From contig JAHHGR010000031.1 in the NCBI GenBank assembly GCA_019359725.1, forward strand, positions 1-48,301: DNA of 48,301 nt, read 5' to 3'. This DNA is from Aphanocapsa lilacina HA4352-LM1. Lineage in GTDB: Bacteria > Cyanobacteriota > Cyanobacteriia > Gloeobacterales > Gloeobacteraceae. A program made the translations under genes and the position numbers. This document shows, piece by piece, positions 17,268 to 24,932 of the stretch (the stretch's first letter is position 1; every line of letters begins with the position of its first letter). The notes under the pieces were generated by a model that had not been told where the DNA came from, ran no database searches, and was given only the letters and a program-made list of their open reading frames with translations.

Positions 17268-17624
17268 TTAGAAAGATTCAGGTTCGTCCGGACGAGCGGC
17301 GCGACCCAACAGTTCGAGCTGGTCGACTTTGATCACGGGCCGCTCGCGCGCCTGCTGGGTGGTGCGGTCGCTCCAGCGGTTGAAGGCGAGGGCACCGCTG
17401 ATACCGATAAGCGAACCCTTGCGCACGTACTCACCGGCGATTTCGGCGGTCTTGCCCCAGATTTCGAGATCGAACCAGTCGGGCTGGTCCTCTTGTTCGC
17501 CCTTGCGCCGGATGCGGTTGACCGCCAGGGTCACAGTGCAAAGCACGTTGCCGGACTCGAAATAGCGCACTTCGGGATCGCGGCCGGCCCGGCCGACAAA
17601 ATGGATCTGATTGAGCAATGCCAT
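17268..17624 (-). CDS. ssb: Single-stranded DNA-binding protein without acidic tip
   Basis: A 118-residue OB-fold protein close to the second cyanobacterial SSB type: LNQIHFVGRAGRDPEVRYFE, VTLAVNRIRRK, PDWFDLEIWGKTAEIAGEYV, KGSLIGISGALAFNRW and VIKVDQLELLG. It ends EPESF, without the DDDIPF tip of its neighbour, so it probably binds DNA without recruiting the usual partners, or works as a mixed partner of the other SSB. The start at 17624 aligns with family N-termini; an upstream in-frame extension is not SSB-like. Confidence 0.9.
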   Translation of the reverse strand: MALLNQIHFVGRAGRDPEVRYFESGNVLCTVTLAVNRIRRKGEQEDQPDWFDLEIWGKTAEIAGEYVRKGSLIGISGALAFNRWSDRTTQQARERPVIKVDQLELLGRAARPDEPESF

Positions 17625-17791
17625 GGGCGTGTCCCACCTGGATGGGACCATTGTACACAATATTTGGGTCGCTTGTCCATATTTGCGCCCGACCGATTTC
17701 GCCCCGACCCTAATCGGCACATTTTTTGGCGAACCGCTTTTATCCTGCTTGACAAGGAATCACGGTGCGCTGTAGGGCTGTCCTCCAAGGG

Positions 17792-18172
17792 CTATTGGCG
17801 AGCGAAGCTTTCGAGGGCGGCTTGCGGACCTTCCAGATGAATGATGTCACCAGCGATCACCTTGGTCTGCGATGAGGGGCACTCCAGATACATTCCGGAG
17901 CGTTCGATGCCGACGACCGTCGCTCCGATGCGGCGGCGGATCTGGGCCTGCGCAAGCGTCAGCCCAGCCAGGGGATGGCCTTCGCCAAGCTGGATACAGC
18001 AGGCTGCTGTTTTTGTCTTTTCGATGGGCATCAGCTTGCGCAGGTTGCTGAGCGCGTGGGGTGAACCCCGCTGAAGCGTGATCTGGGGCGTCAGATCTTC
18101 TAGAAGTTGTCCCCGACGCCAGAGTGAGCGGACGAGGGCACCGGTAAGACTGTGCAACTCTTCGAGGGACAT
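17792..18172 (-). CDS. Orphan TrkA-C (RCK_C) domain protein
   Basis: A 126-residue protein. The C-terminal ~70 residues, CIQLGEGHPLAGLTLAQAQI, then GATVVGIERSGMYLECPSSQ and VIAGDIIHLEGPQAALESFA, match the regulatory RCK_C domain of potassium channels and cation/proton antiporters. The first ~55 residues (MSLEELHSLTGALVRSLWRR...) are not recognised. No membrane or RCK_N part is attached, and an in-frame TGA lies nine bases before the start, so this is either a stand-alone regulator or the tail of a gene truncated near the IS982 remnant on its 5' side. Confidence 0.65.
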   Translation of the reverse strand: MSLEELHSLTGALVRSLWRRGQLLEDLTPQITLQRGSPHALSNLRKLMPIEKTKTAACCIQLGEGHPLAGLTLAQAQIRRRIGATVVGIERSGMYLECPSSQTKVIAGDIIHLEGPQAALESFARQ

Positions 18173-18230
18173 ACCGAATCACGTAGGGGCAAATGTCCGG
18201 CACGCTCAACGTCAACGTCTGCAACCCAGG

Positions 18231-18563
18231 GGCGGCATCCTGTCCGGCAGCCTCAGTGAAGCGCGCATCGAGTTGTCGGATGCACTCGGCCTCAGCAACG
18301 AGGATTTGGGCATTGCGCTGATGACCAAGTTGCGGCGCAAGATGACCAATCGACTGATGGTGCTCAGCGACAAGCTGCGGTTGCGCAAGCGCGGGATTAT
18401 TGAAGCAATCAACGACCAGTTGAAAAACATCTCGCACATAGAGCACACCCGTCATCGCAGCGAAGTGAACTTTTTGGTGAACCTGGTGTGTGGGTTGATT
18501 GCCTACTGCCACAAACCGCACAAGCCGTCGGTGGCGTCGGATGCCGACCAGCTCCTGGCTTAA
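18231..18563 (+). mobile_element. IS982-family transposase remnant (C-terminal part)
   Basis: The encoded stretch ALMTKLRRKMTNRLMVLSDK, then LRLRKRGIIEAINDQLKNIS and HIEHTRHRSEVNFLVNLVCG matches the C-terminal third of IS982 transposases, where the RKR-IIE-INDQLKNI-IEHTRHRS block holds the last catalytic Glu. The N-terminal two-thirds are missing; similarity fades before about 18300. It sits at the 5' side of the orphan TrkA-C gene and may mark an old deletion. Confidence 0.85.
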
Positions 18564-18608
18564 CCCGAACTGACGTTAAGTTAAAGCAGTCCGCGCCGGA
18601 GAGTTGGG

Positions 18609-19391
18609 ATGTCCATTTACCTTGGCAAAGTGCTGCCGCTACTGTTCTACCCGCTTGGTTTGAGCGTGGTGCTGACCACAGCAGCAGCGTTCGCGATCCG
18701 CTTCAAGCGAACAAAGCTCGCCCTATGGCTAAGCGGAGCCATCGTCCTGCTGCTCGGTACGTTTAGTGCTCCTCTGAGTGCCGACGCGCTGCTGTGGTCA
18801 CTCGAATCGCAGTATCCCGAGGTTCCTGTAGAAAAAAGCCCCACGGCCCAAGCGATCGTTGTACTAGGCGGGGCATTGCATCTGCCGAACGCGCGCCACC
18901 GCACGTACGAACTAGCAGAGGCGAGCGACCGGGTGCTCCACGCCGCGCGGCTATTCAAGGCGGATAAAGCGCCGGTGGTGCTGATGAGCGGCGGCAACCC
19001 GCCTTTTCATACCAGGCCCGACCAACCCCCCGAAGCGACCCAGATGGCTGCCTTCGCCCGGGAACTGGGGGTACCGGCAGGGGCTATCCTCACCGAGGAG
19101 CGTTCCTGGAATACGTTTCAAAACGCCGCCTTCAGCGCCGAGGTGCTCAAGGCGCGGCGCATGACACGGATTTTGCTGGTCACCAGCGCCAGCCACATGC
19201 CCCGCTCGGTCGCCATCTTCGAGCGCGCCGGGTTCGCGGTGATCGCAGCCTCGACCGACGTGCGCAGCGGCACGGACCTCGACGACTGGCTGCTCGCCTG
19301 GCTGCCCAGCGCTGCGGCGCTCGAAAGTTCGACCCTGGCCCTGAAAGAATGGGTCGGTCTACTCGTTTACCGGCTTCGGGGTTGGGCCTGA
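18609..19391 (+). CDS. YdcF-like (DUF218) membrane-anchored protein
   Basis: A 260-residue protein with two N-terminal membrane helices (LPLLFYPLGLSVVLTTAAAF and ALWLSGAIVLLLGTF) and a Rossmann-like DUF218 domain: AQAIVVLGGALH, ASDRVLHAARLFKADKAPVV, LMSGGNP, LTEERSWNTFQNAAFSAEVL and LLVTSASHMPRSVAIFERAG. The family includes SanA and ElyC, which affect envelope integrity and lipid carrier use; a similar role at the inner membrane is plausible. Its last 33 bases overlap the end of the convergent gene at 19359. Confidence 0.88.
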   Translation: MSIYLGKVLPLLFYPLGLSVVLTTAAAFAIRFKRTKLALWLSGAIVLLLGTFSAPLSADALLWSLESQYPEVPVEKSPTAQAIVVLGGALHLPNARHRTYELAEASDRVLHAARLFKADKAPVVLMSGGNPPFHTRPDQPPEATQMAAFARELGVPAGAILTEERSWNTFQNAAFSAEVLKARRMTRILLVTSASHMPRSVAIFERAGFAVIAASTDVRSGTDLDDWLLAWLPSAAALESSTLALKEWVGLLVYRLRGWA

Positions 19392-20105
19392 GGCGGAGAC
19401 ACTGCCCATCTGCTGCACCAGCACGAACGACTGCATCCCCTGCAGAACCGCCATTTCGCGAAACACCTGGGTGAGCTTGGCGTGGGCTGCGTCGCTGAGG
19501 GTAGGTTCCAGACGCTTGAGCAGGTCCGTCACCCGCTCGCCCTGGAGCCGGATCTCTTCCTGGTCGATGCGGCCGTCGGCGATGGCGTGCTGCCACGACT
19601 CCATGCGCTGAAAAAACTGCACCGAGTAGATCTCGTTGGTCTCTTCGTTGAACCAGGTGTCGGGCAACTCGGCCGCCGCCGCGGCAAAAGCCTCCGCAGG
19701 GGCGGCTTGGACCGGGGAACTGCCCGCCGGCAGGGCCGCTTCGATCGCTTCCCAGATGTCCTTGTCGAGGCGGTATTGTTCCCAGGTGCCCCAGGCGGCG
19801 GGCAGCACCAACGGCAAAAAGAGCAGCAGACCGATCCCGGCTACAAAGAGCTTGTCGCCCCAGGCACCGCCCCCGATGGTCACCTCGAGAGTGTCCCCCG
19901 GCAGCGGTTTGATTTGCACGGTGAGGGCCGCAGCGAGCCCCACCGCCACCCGCCAAAAATCGTCGCGGTAGCCCTGCACGATCTGGCCACCGCCGGCCGG
20001 AGCGAAGGACTGGGTTTCGAATTCTTTTTCGATGAACCAGGCGCGCACCCTCTCGGCGAGGGCCTCGGCCGTGATCCCCGGCGCACTGTAGGTACGGGTT
20101 TGCAT
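19359..20105 (-). CDS. Unrecognised two-domain protein (fusion of the two downstream-numbered paralogous domains)
   Basis: A 248-residue protein. Residues 1-~130 (AWFIEKEFETQSFAPAGGGQ, IVQGYRDDFWRVAVGLAAAL, TIGGGAWGDK, then a hydrophobic helix VAGIGLLLFLPLVLPAAW) are homologous to the whole protein encoded at 20117-20563. Residues ~170-248 (FFQRMESWQHAIADGRIDQE, EIRLQGERVTDLLKRLEP, FREMAVLQGMQSF) are homologous to the protein at 20560-20862. I know no function for either domain. One membrane segment around residues 88-108 suggests attachment to the membrane. It lies 11 bases after its neighbour in the same transcript. Confidence 0.75.
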   Translation of the reverse strand: MQTRTYSAPGITAEALAERVRAWFIEKEFETQSFAPAGGGQIVQGYRDDFWRVAVGLAAALTVQIKPLPGDTLEVTIGGGAWGDKLFVAGIGLLLFLPLVLPAAWGTWEQYRLDKDIWEAIEAALPAGSSPVQAAPAEAFAAAAAELPDTWFNEETNEIYSVQFFQRMESWQHAIADGRIDQEEIRLQGERVTDLLKRLEPTLSDAAHAKLTQVFREMAVLQGMQSFVLVQQMGSVSASGPTPKPVNE

Positions 20106-20116
20106 GGTGGATGTCC

Positions 20117-20563
20117 TCAGGAGGGGGTCAGCTTGACCGGGTGAAACTGGGGGGCGGGAACTTGCACCGGCACTTCGAGCGCTCCGGGCAGACGCCCGGC
20201 GATGTGTTCCCAGAGCTTGTCTTCGAGGTTGTCCTGCTTCCAGACGCCGTAGGCGGCGGTGAAGGCGAGGGGAGCAAACAAAAACACCCCCGCAAAACCG
20301 GCCAGAAACTTGTCCACCCAGCTGCCCGCGCCGATGGCCACGGTGAGCGCCCCGTCCGGCTGCGTACCGACCGTGACGGTGAGCGCCGCCGAAAGTCCCA
20401 CGATAAAACGCAGAAAGTTGTCCTTGCGCCCCTGGATGACGTAAGTTCCCTCCGGACCGGCGAAACTTTGCGCCTCGAACCCTTCGGAGCGAAACCACGA
20501 CTCGATGGCCGTCGCCAGGAACGAGGGCGAAGTATCGGGAATCTTGTACGCCTTGACTTTCAT
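20117..20563 (-). CDS. Unrecognised membrane-associated protein (N-domain paralogue)
   Basis: A 148-residue protein homologous to the N-terminal half of the following gene product: SWFRSEGFEAQSFAGPEGTY, VIQGRKDNFLRFIVGLSAAL, IGAGSWVDKFLAGFAGVFLF and YGVWKQDNLEDKLWEHIAG. It has one hydrophobic segment near residues 85-108. Its start overlaps the stop of the gene at 20560-20862 by four bases (ATGA), so the two are coupled. The shared pattern QSFA, (I/V)QG-x-x-D-F/N-F, VGL-AALTV and G-x-W-x-DK is the only clue to the fold; a beta-rich domain related to short cyanobacterial stress-type proteins is a guess. Confidence 0.75.
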   Translation of the reverse strand: MKVKAYKIPDTSPSFLATAIESWFRSEGFEAQSFAGPEGTYVIQGRKDNFLRFIVGLSAALTVTVGTQPDGALTVAIGAGSWVDKFLAGFAGVFLFAPLAFTAAYGVWKQDNLEDKLWEHIAGRLPGALEVPVQVPAPQFHPVKLTPS

Positions 20564-20862
20564 GTTTCCCCCTTGGCAGCTGTCCGCAGCGAAGCGGAGA
20601 CGGCGGAAGTCTGCATCGCCCCCAGCACGGCCATTTCGTAGAGGGTCTCGGTGATTGTACGCCGTTCGGCCTCGCCCACCAGCGGCTCCACTTCTTTGAG
20701 CAACCCGATCACCCGTTGCGCCTGCTCGCGAATTTCTTCGGGGGTGATGACGCCGTCGGCGATCGCTTGCTGCCAGGACTCCATGCGCTGAAAATATTCC
20801 GACAGGTGCGTCAGGCCCTGCCCTTCATCGAACCAGCTCATCCGCGCGGAAGCTTCTTCCAT
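20560..20862 (-). CDS. Unrecognised helical protein (C-domain paralogue)
   Basis: A 100-residue protein with the sequence FQRMESWQQAIADGVITPEE, then IREQAQRVIGLLKEVEPLVG and LYEMAVLGAMQT, homologous to the C-terminal part of the fused gene product at 19359-20105. It is all-helical and lacks membrane segments. The ATG at 20862 was chosen because AAGGA lies five bases upstream. It is the first gene of a three-gene operon and is coupled to the second by a four-base overlap. I do not recognise the family. Confidence 0.7.
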   Translation of the reverse strand: MEEASARMSWFDEGQGLTHLSEYFQRMESWQQAIADGVITPEEIREQAQRVIGLLKEVEPLVGEAERRTITETLYEMAVLGAMQTSAVSASLRTAAKGET

Positions 20863-20969
20863 ACCGTCCTTCTGCGAACATTCACAGAGCATCCTACCGC
20901 AACAAACCGGCGCGCAAACCTGCCGGAGAGACTGAACCGACTCGGGGCGGGGCTGGTAGAGTTGGAGCC

Positions 20970-21278
20970 ATGGTAGAGGACATCTGGCTACCCCCGGCCA
21001 CCGACGTGGAGTCCGAAAAGCGCTGGCTCGCGGGGGCGCTGCTTGCCTGGCTTGACCGCGAATTTCTGGCCGAGGCAATCCACCCGCACATCGCCGAGCG
21101 CGCCGCATCGATTTACGCCCGCCAGCGTCTGGAGGGCGAGGATCTGCTCGCTTCCATCCACATTGCCCTGCTTGCCGAGATGCGCCACGACGATTATGCG
21201 ATGACCGCCTGCAGCGAATTTGTCGTGGCCAACGCCGTGGCGCAGTTGCTCATCGCCCGCCTCGAAGGAAAAAGCTGA
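20970..21278 (+). CDS. Small conserved-looking hypothetical protein
   Basis: A 102-residue, mainly helical protein (VESEKRWLAGALLAWLDREF, HIAERAASIYARQRLEGEDL, LLASIHIALLAEMRHDDYAM). I do not recognise it beyond its compact helical composition. Its stop codon overlaps the start of the VOC gene by one base (TGATG), so the two are translationally coupled and probably act together. It is divergent from the three-gene set starting at 20862, with 107 bases between. Confidence 0.65.
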   Translation: MVEDIWLPPATDVESEKRWLAGALLAWLDREFLAEAIHPHIAERAASIYARQRLEGEDLLASIHIALLAEMRHDDYAMTACSEFVVANAVAQLLIARLEGKS

Positions 21279-21673
21279 TGCACCACGTCTCGATCCGCAC
21301 CGCCGACATTTTTCGCTCGATGGCCTTTTACGAACTCCTCGGTTTCACCGTCGAGGCGCGCTTCACCACCGGCATGACCCTCGCCTGTTGGCTGACAGGT
21401 CCCCTGGGCCGCATCGAACTGATTCAAATCCCCGAACCCAAACCCGCCCCCGAAAGCTGGTTCGACGAGCACTACACCGGCTATTACCACACTTCATTTG
21501 AAGTCGAAGACGTACCCGCGCTCGTAGGGCGCCTGCAACAGGCGGGTGTCCCGGTCCTGCTCGAACCCCGCCCGCAGCAGATTGGCGATCGGACCTTCAC
21601 AGTTGCCTTTGTAGTAGACCCCGACGGCCTGCCCATCGAACTGCTCGCCCCAGCCTCATCGGCCACAGTTTAA
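21278..21673 (+). CDS. VOC-superfamily (glyoxalase/bleomycin resistance fold) protein
   Basis: A 131-residue protein of two beta-alpha-beta-beta-beta units: HHVSIRTADIFRSMAFYELL, GFTVEARF and then GYYHTSFEVEDVPALVGRLQ, FVVDPDGLPIELLAP. Putative metal ligands are His2/His3, a Glu in RIELIQI, His in YYHTSFEVED and Glu in PIELLAP, as in lyase and dioxygenase members. The substrate is unknown. Translationally coupled to the preceding small gene and followed by a strong hairpin. Confidence 0.85.
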   Translation: MHHVSIRTADIFRSMAFYELLGFTVEARFTTGMTLACWLTGPLGRIELIQIPEPKPAPESWFDEHYTGYYHTSFEVEDVPALVGRLQQAGVPVLLEPRPQQIGDRTFTVAFVVDPDGLPIELLAPASSATV

Positions 21674-21697
21674 GGCGGCCCGGGTGTCCGGGCCGCC
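21674..21697. terminator. GC-rich hairpin between convergent genes
   Basis: GGCGGCCCGG pairs perfectly with CCGGGCCGCC around a four-base loop directly after the VOC stop codon. No T-run follows on either strand. It lies between convergent genes and could stop transcription from both sides. Confidence 0.5.
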
Positions 21698-21723
21698 ACG
21701 GCGCCTCACGACCCCCCCCTTCC

Positions 21724-22788
21724 CTAGGGGGGGGATCCCCCCCACCCCAGCCCATAGGCGTCGGTGCGCACCCGCGCAACCAGCCGTTTGATCCCGCGAT
21801 TGCTCAAGATGGTGGCCACCCCAGCCACCATCAGCGATTTGACCTCTTCACGGGAGATTTTGACGGTGCCGCCGCTGGTGAGCATCGCCGTCGAGCGGGT
21901 AATCTCGCGCAGCGTGGCGTAGGCGAACAGCAACGGCAGGATGCAGAACAGACGAATCGGCACGGCCCGCCGGGGGACGGCAAGCAAATAGACGAGGGCG
22001 GCGTCGAGATCCGCCCAGGCCAGAGCCACCAGCAAGGCGATTGCTGCCCGGTTCTGTTCAAGACAGTGCGGGCTGAGTAGGGTCTGCTGGCTGCTACCGT
22101 GCTCGCGCAGCGATTGCTCAGGCACGTAGATCGAATTTTCGTGCTCGGCGTCCCAGGCGATGTCCTTGAGAATATTGACCGTCTGGAGCGCCTCGCCGAA
22201 GGCCTCGCAATGCTCGAGCAGGGCCGTGTACTTGGCCTGATCGATGCTTGGGGCGTGGGCATGCCACAGGTCGGTGAGCAGATGCCCTACCGTGCCTGCG
22301 ACGTAATAGCAGTATTCGTTGTATTCTTCGAGCGTCTGGATGCGGATGCCGTGGGGATAGAGGGCGACAAACTTCTGCATCCCTTCGACCATCTCGCCCA
22401 CCCAGCGCTTGACGATTTGGCGGGAAGCGGCGGGTACGGTCTCGAACAACTCGAAGACCAAATCGGTGTGGTGGACCAGCTCGACGTGGGCCGCCTCGCC
22501 GCTTACCGATTGCGCCAGAGTCGGAAACTTTCTGGCTGTCTCAACCTCGTCAAAACCTGCCATAAATTGGCCCAAAAGTCGCACCTTCTCGCCCGCGCTC
22601 GCCGCCGGATCGTCTTCGATCGTGTCGGCTATCCGGCACAGCAAGTAAGCGGTGAGGACAGCCCTGCCCAGTCGACCCGGTAAAAAGCGGATGCTAATCG
22701 CGAAAGTCCTGGAGACTCGGGGAAGAATTGCGTTGCAAAATAGCAAAGCAGATTTTTGACCCCCGGTTTCCCCATGGGTACCTTGCAT
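21724..22788 (-). CDS. Squalene synthase (farnesyl-diphosphate farnesyltransferase type)
   Basis: A 354-residue trans-isoprenyl diphosphate synthase head-to-head type. The first aspartate-rich site is CRIADTIEDD (Asp55 and Asp59) and the second NILKDIAWDAEHEN (Asp209, Asp213). Further motifs are SRTFAISIRFLP, EYNEYCYYVAGTVGHLLTDL and SIYVP. Comparison with phytoene synthase is close, but the DTIEDD/NILKD-type motifs and the adjacent cyclase favour squalene synthesis from two farnesyl diphosphates. A TM-like hydrophobic region (RLFCILPLLFAYA) lies in the C-terminal part. Start at 22788 with AGGGGTGA upstream. It is transcribed after the squalene-hopene cyclase gene with 179 bases between. Confidence 0.88.
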   Translation of the reverse strand: MQGTHGETGGQKSALLFCNAILPRVSRTFAISIRFLPGRLGRAVLTAYLLCRIADTIEDDPAASAGEKVRLLGQFMAGFDEVETARKFPTLAQSVSGEAAHVELVHHTDLVFELFETVPAASRQIVKRWVGEMVEGMQKFVALYPHGIRIQTLEEYNEYCYYVAGTVGHLLTDLWHAHAPSIDQAKYTALLEHCEAFGEALQTVNILKDIAWDAEHENSIYVPEQSLREHGSSQQTLLSPHCLEQNRAAIALLVALAWADLDAALVYLLAVPRRAVPIRLFCILPLLFAYATLREITRSTAMLTSGGTVKISREEVKSLMVAGVATILSNRGIKRLVARVRTDAYGLGWGGSPP

Positions 22789-22967
22789 TGTTCTTCACCC
22801 CTGCACACACCATCTAGGAATTTTACGATGAGCTTACCGGATTTGTTATCTGATCGCGCGCATACCCGACCTTCGGTCAACCACCTGGGCGGCGACACAC
22901 TCGCAACAAAACCGGGTTGTTTCTGCCAGATTGAGCGGTGAACTCGCGCCGGTCTTGCTGGCCGCAT

Positions 22968-24881
22968 CTAACTGAGCAAGCGGCGGTAGCGGCCCAGAGC
23001 ACTCAAGGGAAAGTGTTGTTGATAGAGGTGATACTTCAGGTAAAAATGCCCCGGAAAACCGGTGCCGGTGAAGTACGGTTCGTCCCAACTGCCGTCCGCT
23101 TTTTGGGTTTCCACCAGATAGGCAATGCCGCGTTCGAGGGCGCTGCTGTCGCTGAAGCGGGCCACCCGGCTCGCGTCGATGAGGCCGAGTAACGCCCAGG
23201 CAGTCTGGGAAGCGGTGCTCGGTCCTTGGCCCATCAAAGTGCGATCGACGTAGCTGCGGCAGGTTTCACCCCAACCACCGTCCACGTTCTGGCAACCTCG
23301 CAGCCAGGCGGCAGCGCGCTCGATGGCCGTGCGTTCGGCCGGGGCGAAGGCGGCCAGAGCTGAGAGCACGCCGCTGGTGCCATAGAGATAATTCACCCCC
23401 CAGCGGCCGAACCAGCAGCCCTCCGGCTCCTGGGTGCGCCGCAGATAATCGAGGGCGCGCTGGGCACCGGCGGCCGCGGGAATCAGGCGGCAACGGCCGT
23501 ACATCTCGAGCACCCGGGCGGTGACATCGGCGGTATTCGGATCGATCATCGCCTTGAGATCGGCGTAGGGAAGGTTGTTGAGCCAGTGGGCGTCGTTGTC
23601 GATATCGAAGGCCGCCCAGCCCCCGCCCCGGCACTGCATCGAGGCTACCCAGCGCACCGCCCGGGCGATCGCCTGGCCCTTGGCGGTCTCGTCGGCCAGC
23701 CGCACGGCGTCGAGGGCCATCACCACGACGGCCGTGTCGTCCACATCCGGGTAGAAGCGGTTGTCGAACTCGAAAGCCCAGCCGCCGGGCGGACCGGTCC
23801 GGTTTTTAACCGCCCAGTCGCCGTAGTCGAGAATCTGCTTCTCCAGTAGCCAGGTGCCCGCCGCCGCGAGGGCCGGGTGATCCGGCGGCAATCCCGAATC
23901 GACCAGGGCGCGCATGGTCAGGGCTGTATCCCAGACGGGGGAGACGCACGGCTGCAGGCGATAGGTGTTTTCGGTCTCGATGGCGAAGCGATCGACCGCG
24001 GCCATCCCCCGCTCGATCACCGGGTCGTGGGGGTTGTAATCGAGGCAGCGCAGCGCCAGCAGCGAATTGAGCATCGCCGGGATGATCCCGCCCCAATCGC
24101 CCGTTGCCTCCTGGCGCTCGAGCACCCAGCGCTCGGCGGCTTTCAGCCCTTCTTCGCGCAGGGGGACCGTCCCTAGGCTCTCGGCGAGCTTGAAGCCCCA
24201 GTCAAGCTCGACAAACAGATTCGCCCACCAGTCGCTCGAGCTGCGGGGTAGATCGAAGCGGGCCTGGGCGCGTCCTTCGACAAATAGCTCGTCGAGGGTA
24301 ATGGCCGGCTCGACGGCAAAGACCGGCTTGCGGTCGAAGACGATCAGCAGCGGTACCGTGCTGCCGCGCGCCCAACTGGACATCTCGTAGATGTTGACCG
24401 GAAAGGCCTCAGGTAGCAGCATCACCCAGGGTGGAATCGACGGGACGCCGCGCCAGTCGTAGCAGCCGATGAGCGCCAGGTGGATCTTGGTAAAGATGCG
24501 CGCGCGGCTGATGCCGCCTTTGGCGAGGATAAATGCGCGGGCGCGCGCCAGGGCGGGGTGATCGGCGGTGAGACCCAGCAGCTTCAGGGCCATGTACGCC
24601 TCGATCGATGTGTTCAGATCGCCGCCGTCGCCGTAGAACAGCTCCCAACCGCCGTTGGCGCGCTGCTCACCGAGCAGGTAGGCGGTCGCCTTGGCGAGGG
24701 GACGGCCGGTGTCCATGCGCCAGATTTTGTGCAGGAGGACTACCTCGGCGGTCATCGACACGTTCGACTCCAGTTCGGCCCACCAGTAGCCCGGGGAGTA
24801 CTGACGGCCCAACAGGTACGCTTGGCTCGCTTCGATGGCTCTGTCTACGTGTTTTTTTTCGATGCGCGGTTGGACTTGCAT
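22968..24881 (-). CDS. shc: Squalene-hopene cyclase
   Basis: A 637-residue membrane-bound class II terpene cyclase, matching usual family length. It has the catalytic acid motif DVDDTA (residues 379-384), repeated QW motifs (for example QRANGGWELFYGD, EATGDWGGI, QCRGGGWAAFD, EPEGCWFGRWGVNYLYGT, QNVDGGWGET and QKADGSWDEP) and the tail FPGHFYLKYHLYQQHFPL. It cyclises squalene to hopene or hopanol in the inner membrane. It lies upstream of squalene synthase on the same strand and divergent from an HpnB-like gene, 51 bases away, so a shared divergent promoter controls the hopanoid set. Confidence 0.95.
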   Translation of the reverse strand: MQVQPRIEKKHVDRAIEASQAYLLGRQYSPGYWWAELESNVSMTAEVVLLHKIWRMDTGRPLAKATAYLLGEQRANGGWELFYGDGGDLNTSIEAYMALKLLGLTADHPALARARAFILAKGGISRARIFTKIHLALIGCYDWRGVPSIPPWVMLLPEAFPVNIYEMSSWARGSTVPLLIVFDRKPVFAVEPAITLDELFVEGRAQARFDLPRSSSDWWANLFVELDWGFKLAESLGTVPLREEGLKAAERWVLERQEATGDWGGIIPAMLNSLLALRCLDYNPHDPVIERGMAAVDRFAIETENTYRLQPCVSPVWDTALTMRALVDSGLPPDHPALAAAGTWLLEKQILDYGDWAVKNRTGPPGGWAFEFDNRFYPDVDDTAVVVMALDAVRLADETAKGQAIARAVRWVASMQCRGGGWAAFDIDNDAHWLNNLPYADLKAMIDPNTADVTARVLEMYGRCRLIPAAAGAQRALDYLRRTQEPEGCWFGRWGVNYLYGTSGVLSALAAFAPAERTAIERAAAWLRGCQNVDGGWGETCRSYVDRTLMGQGPSTASQTAWALLGLIDASRVARFSDSSALERGIAYLVETQKADGSWDEPYFTGTGFPGHFYLKYHLYQQHFPLSALGRYRRLLS

Positions 24882-24932
24882 TTTTAACTGTTCCGTTCAC
24901 TCCTGTCGCAGTTATTGTACGGTTCTAGAACG

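Noticed and set aside
21712-21746. Runs of C and G that could form a G-quadruplex or repeat
   Set aside because: It overlaps the coding end of squalene synthase and only a loose resemblance to 31470-31530 was seen; no consistent repeat unit could be defined.
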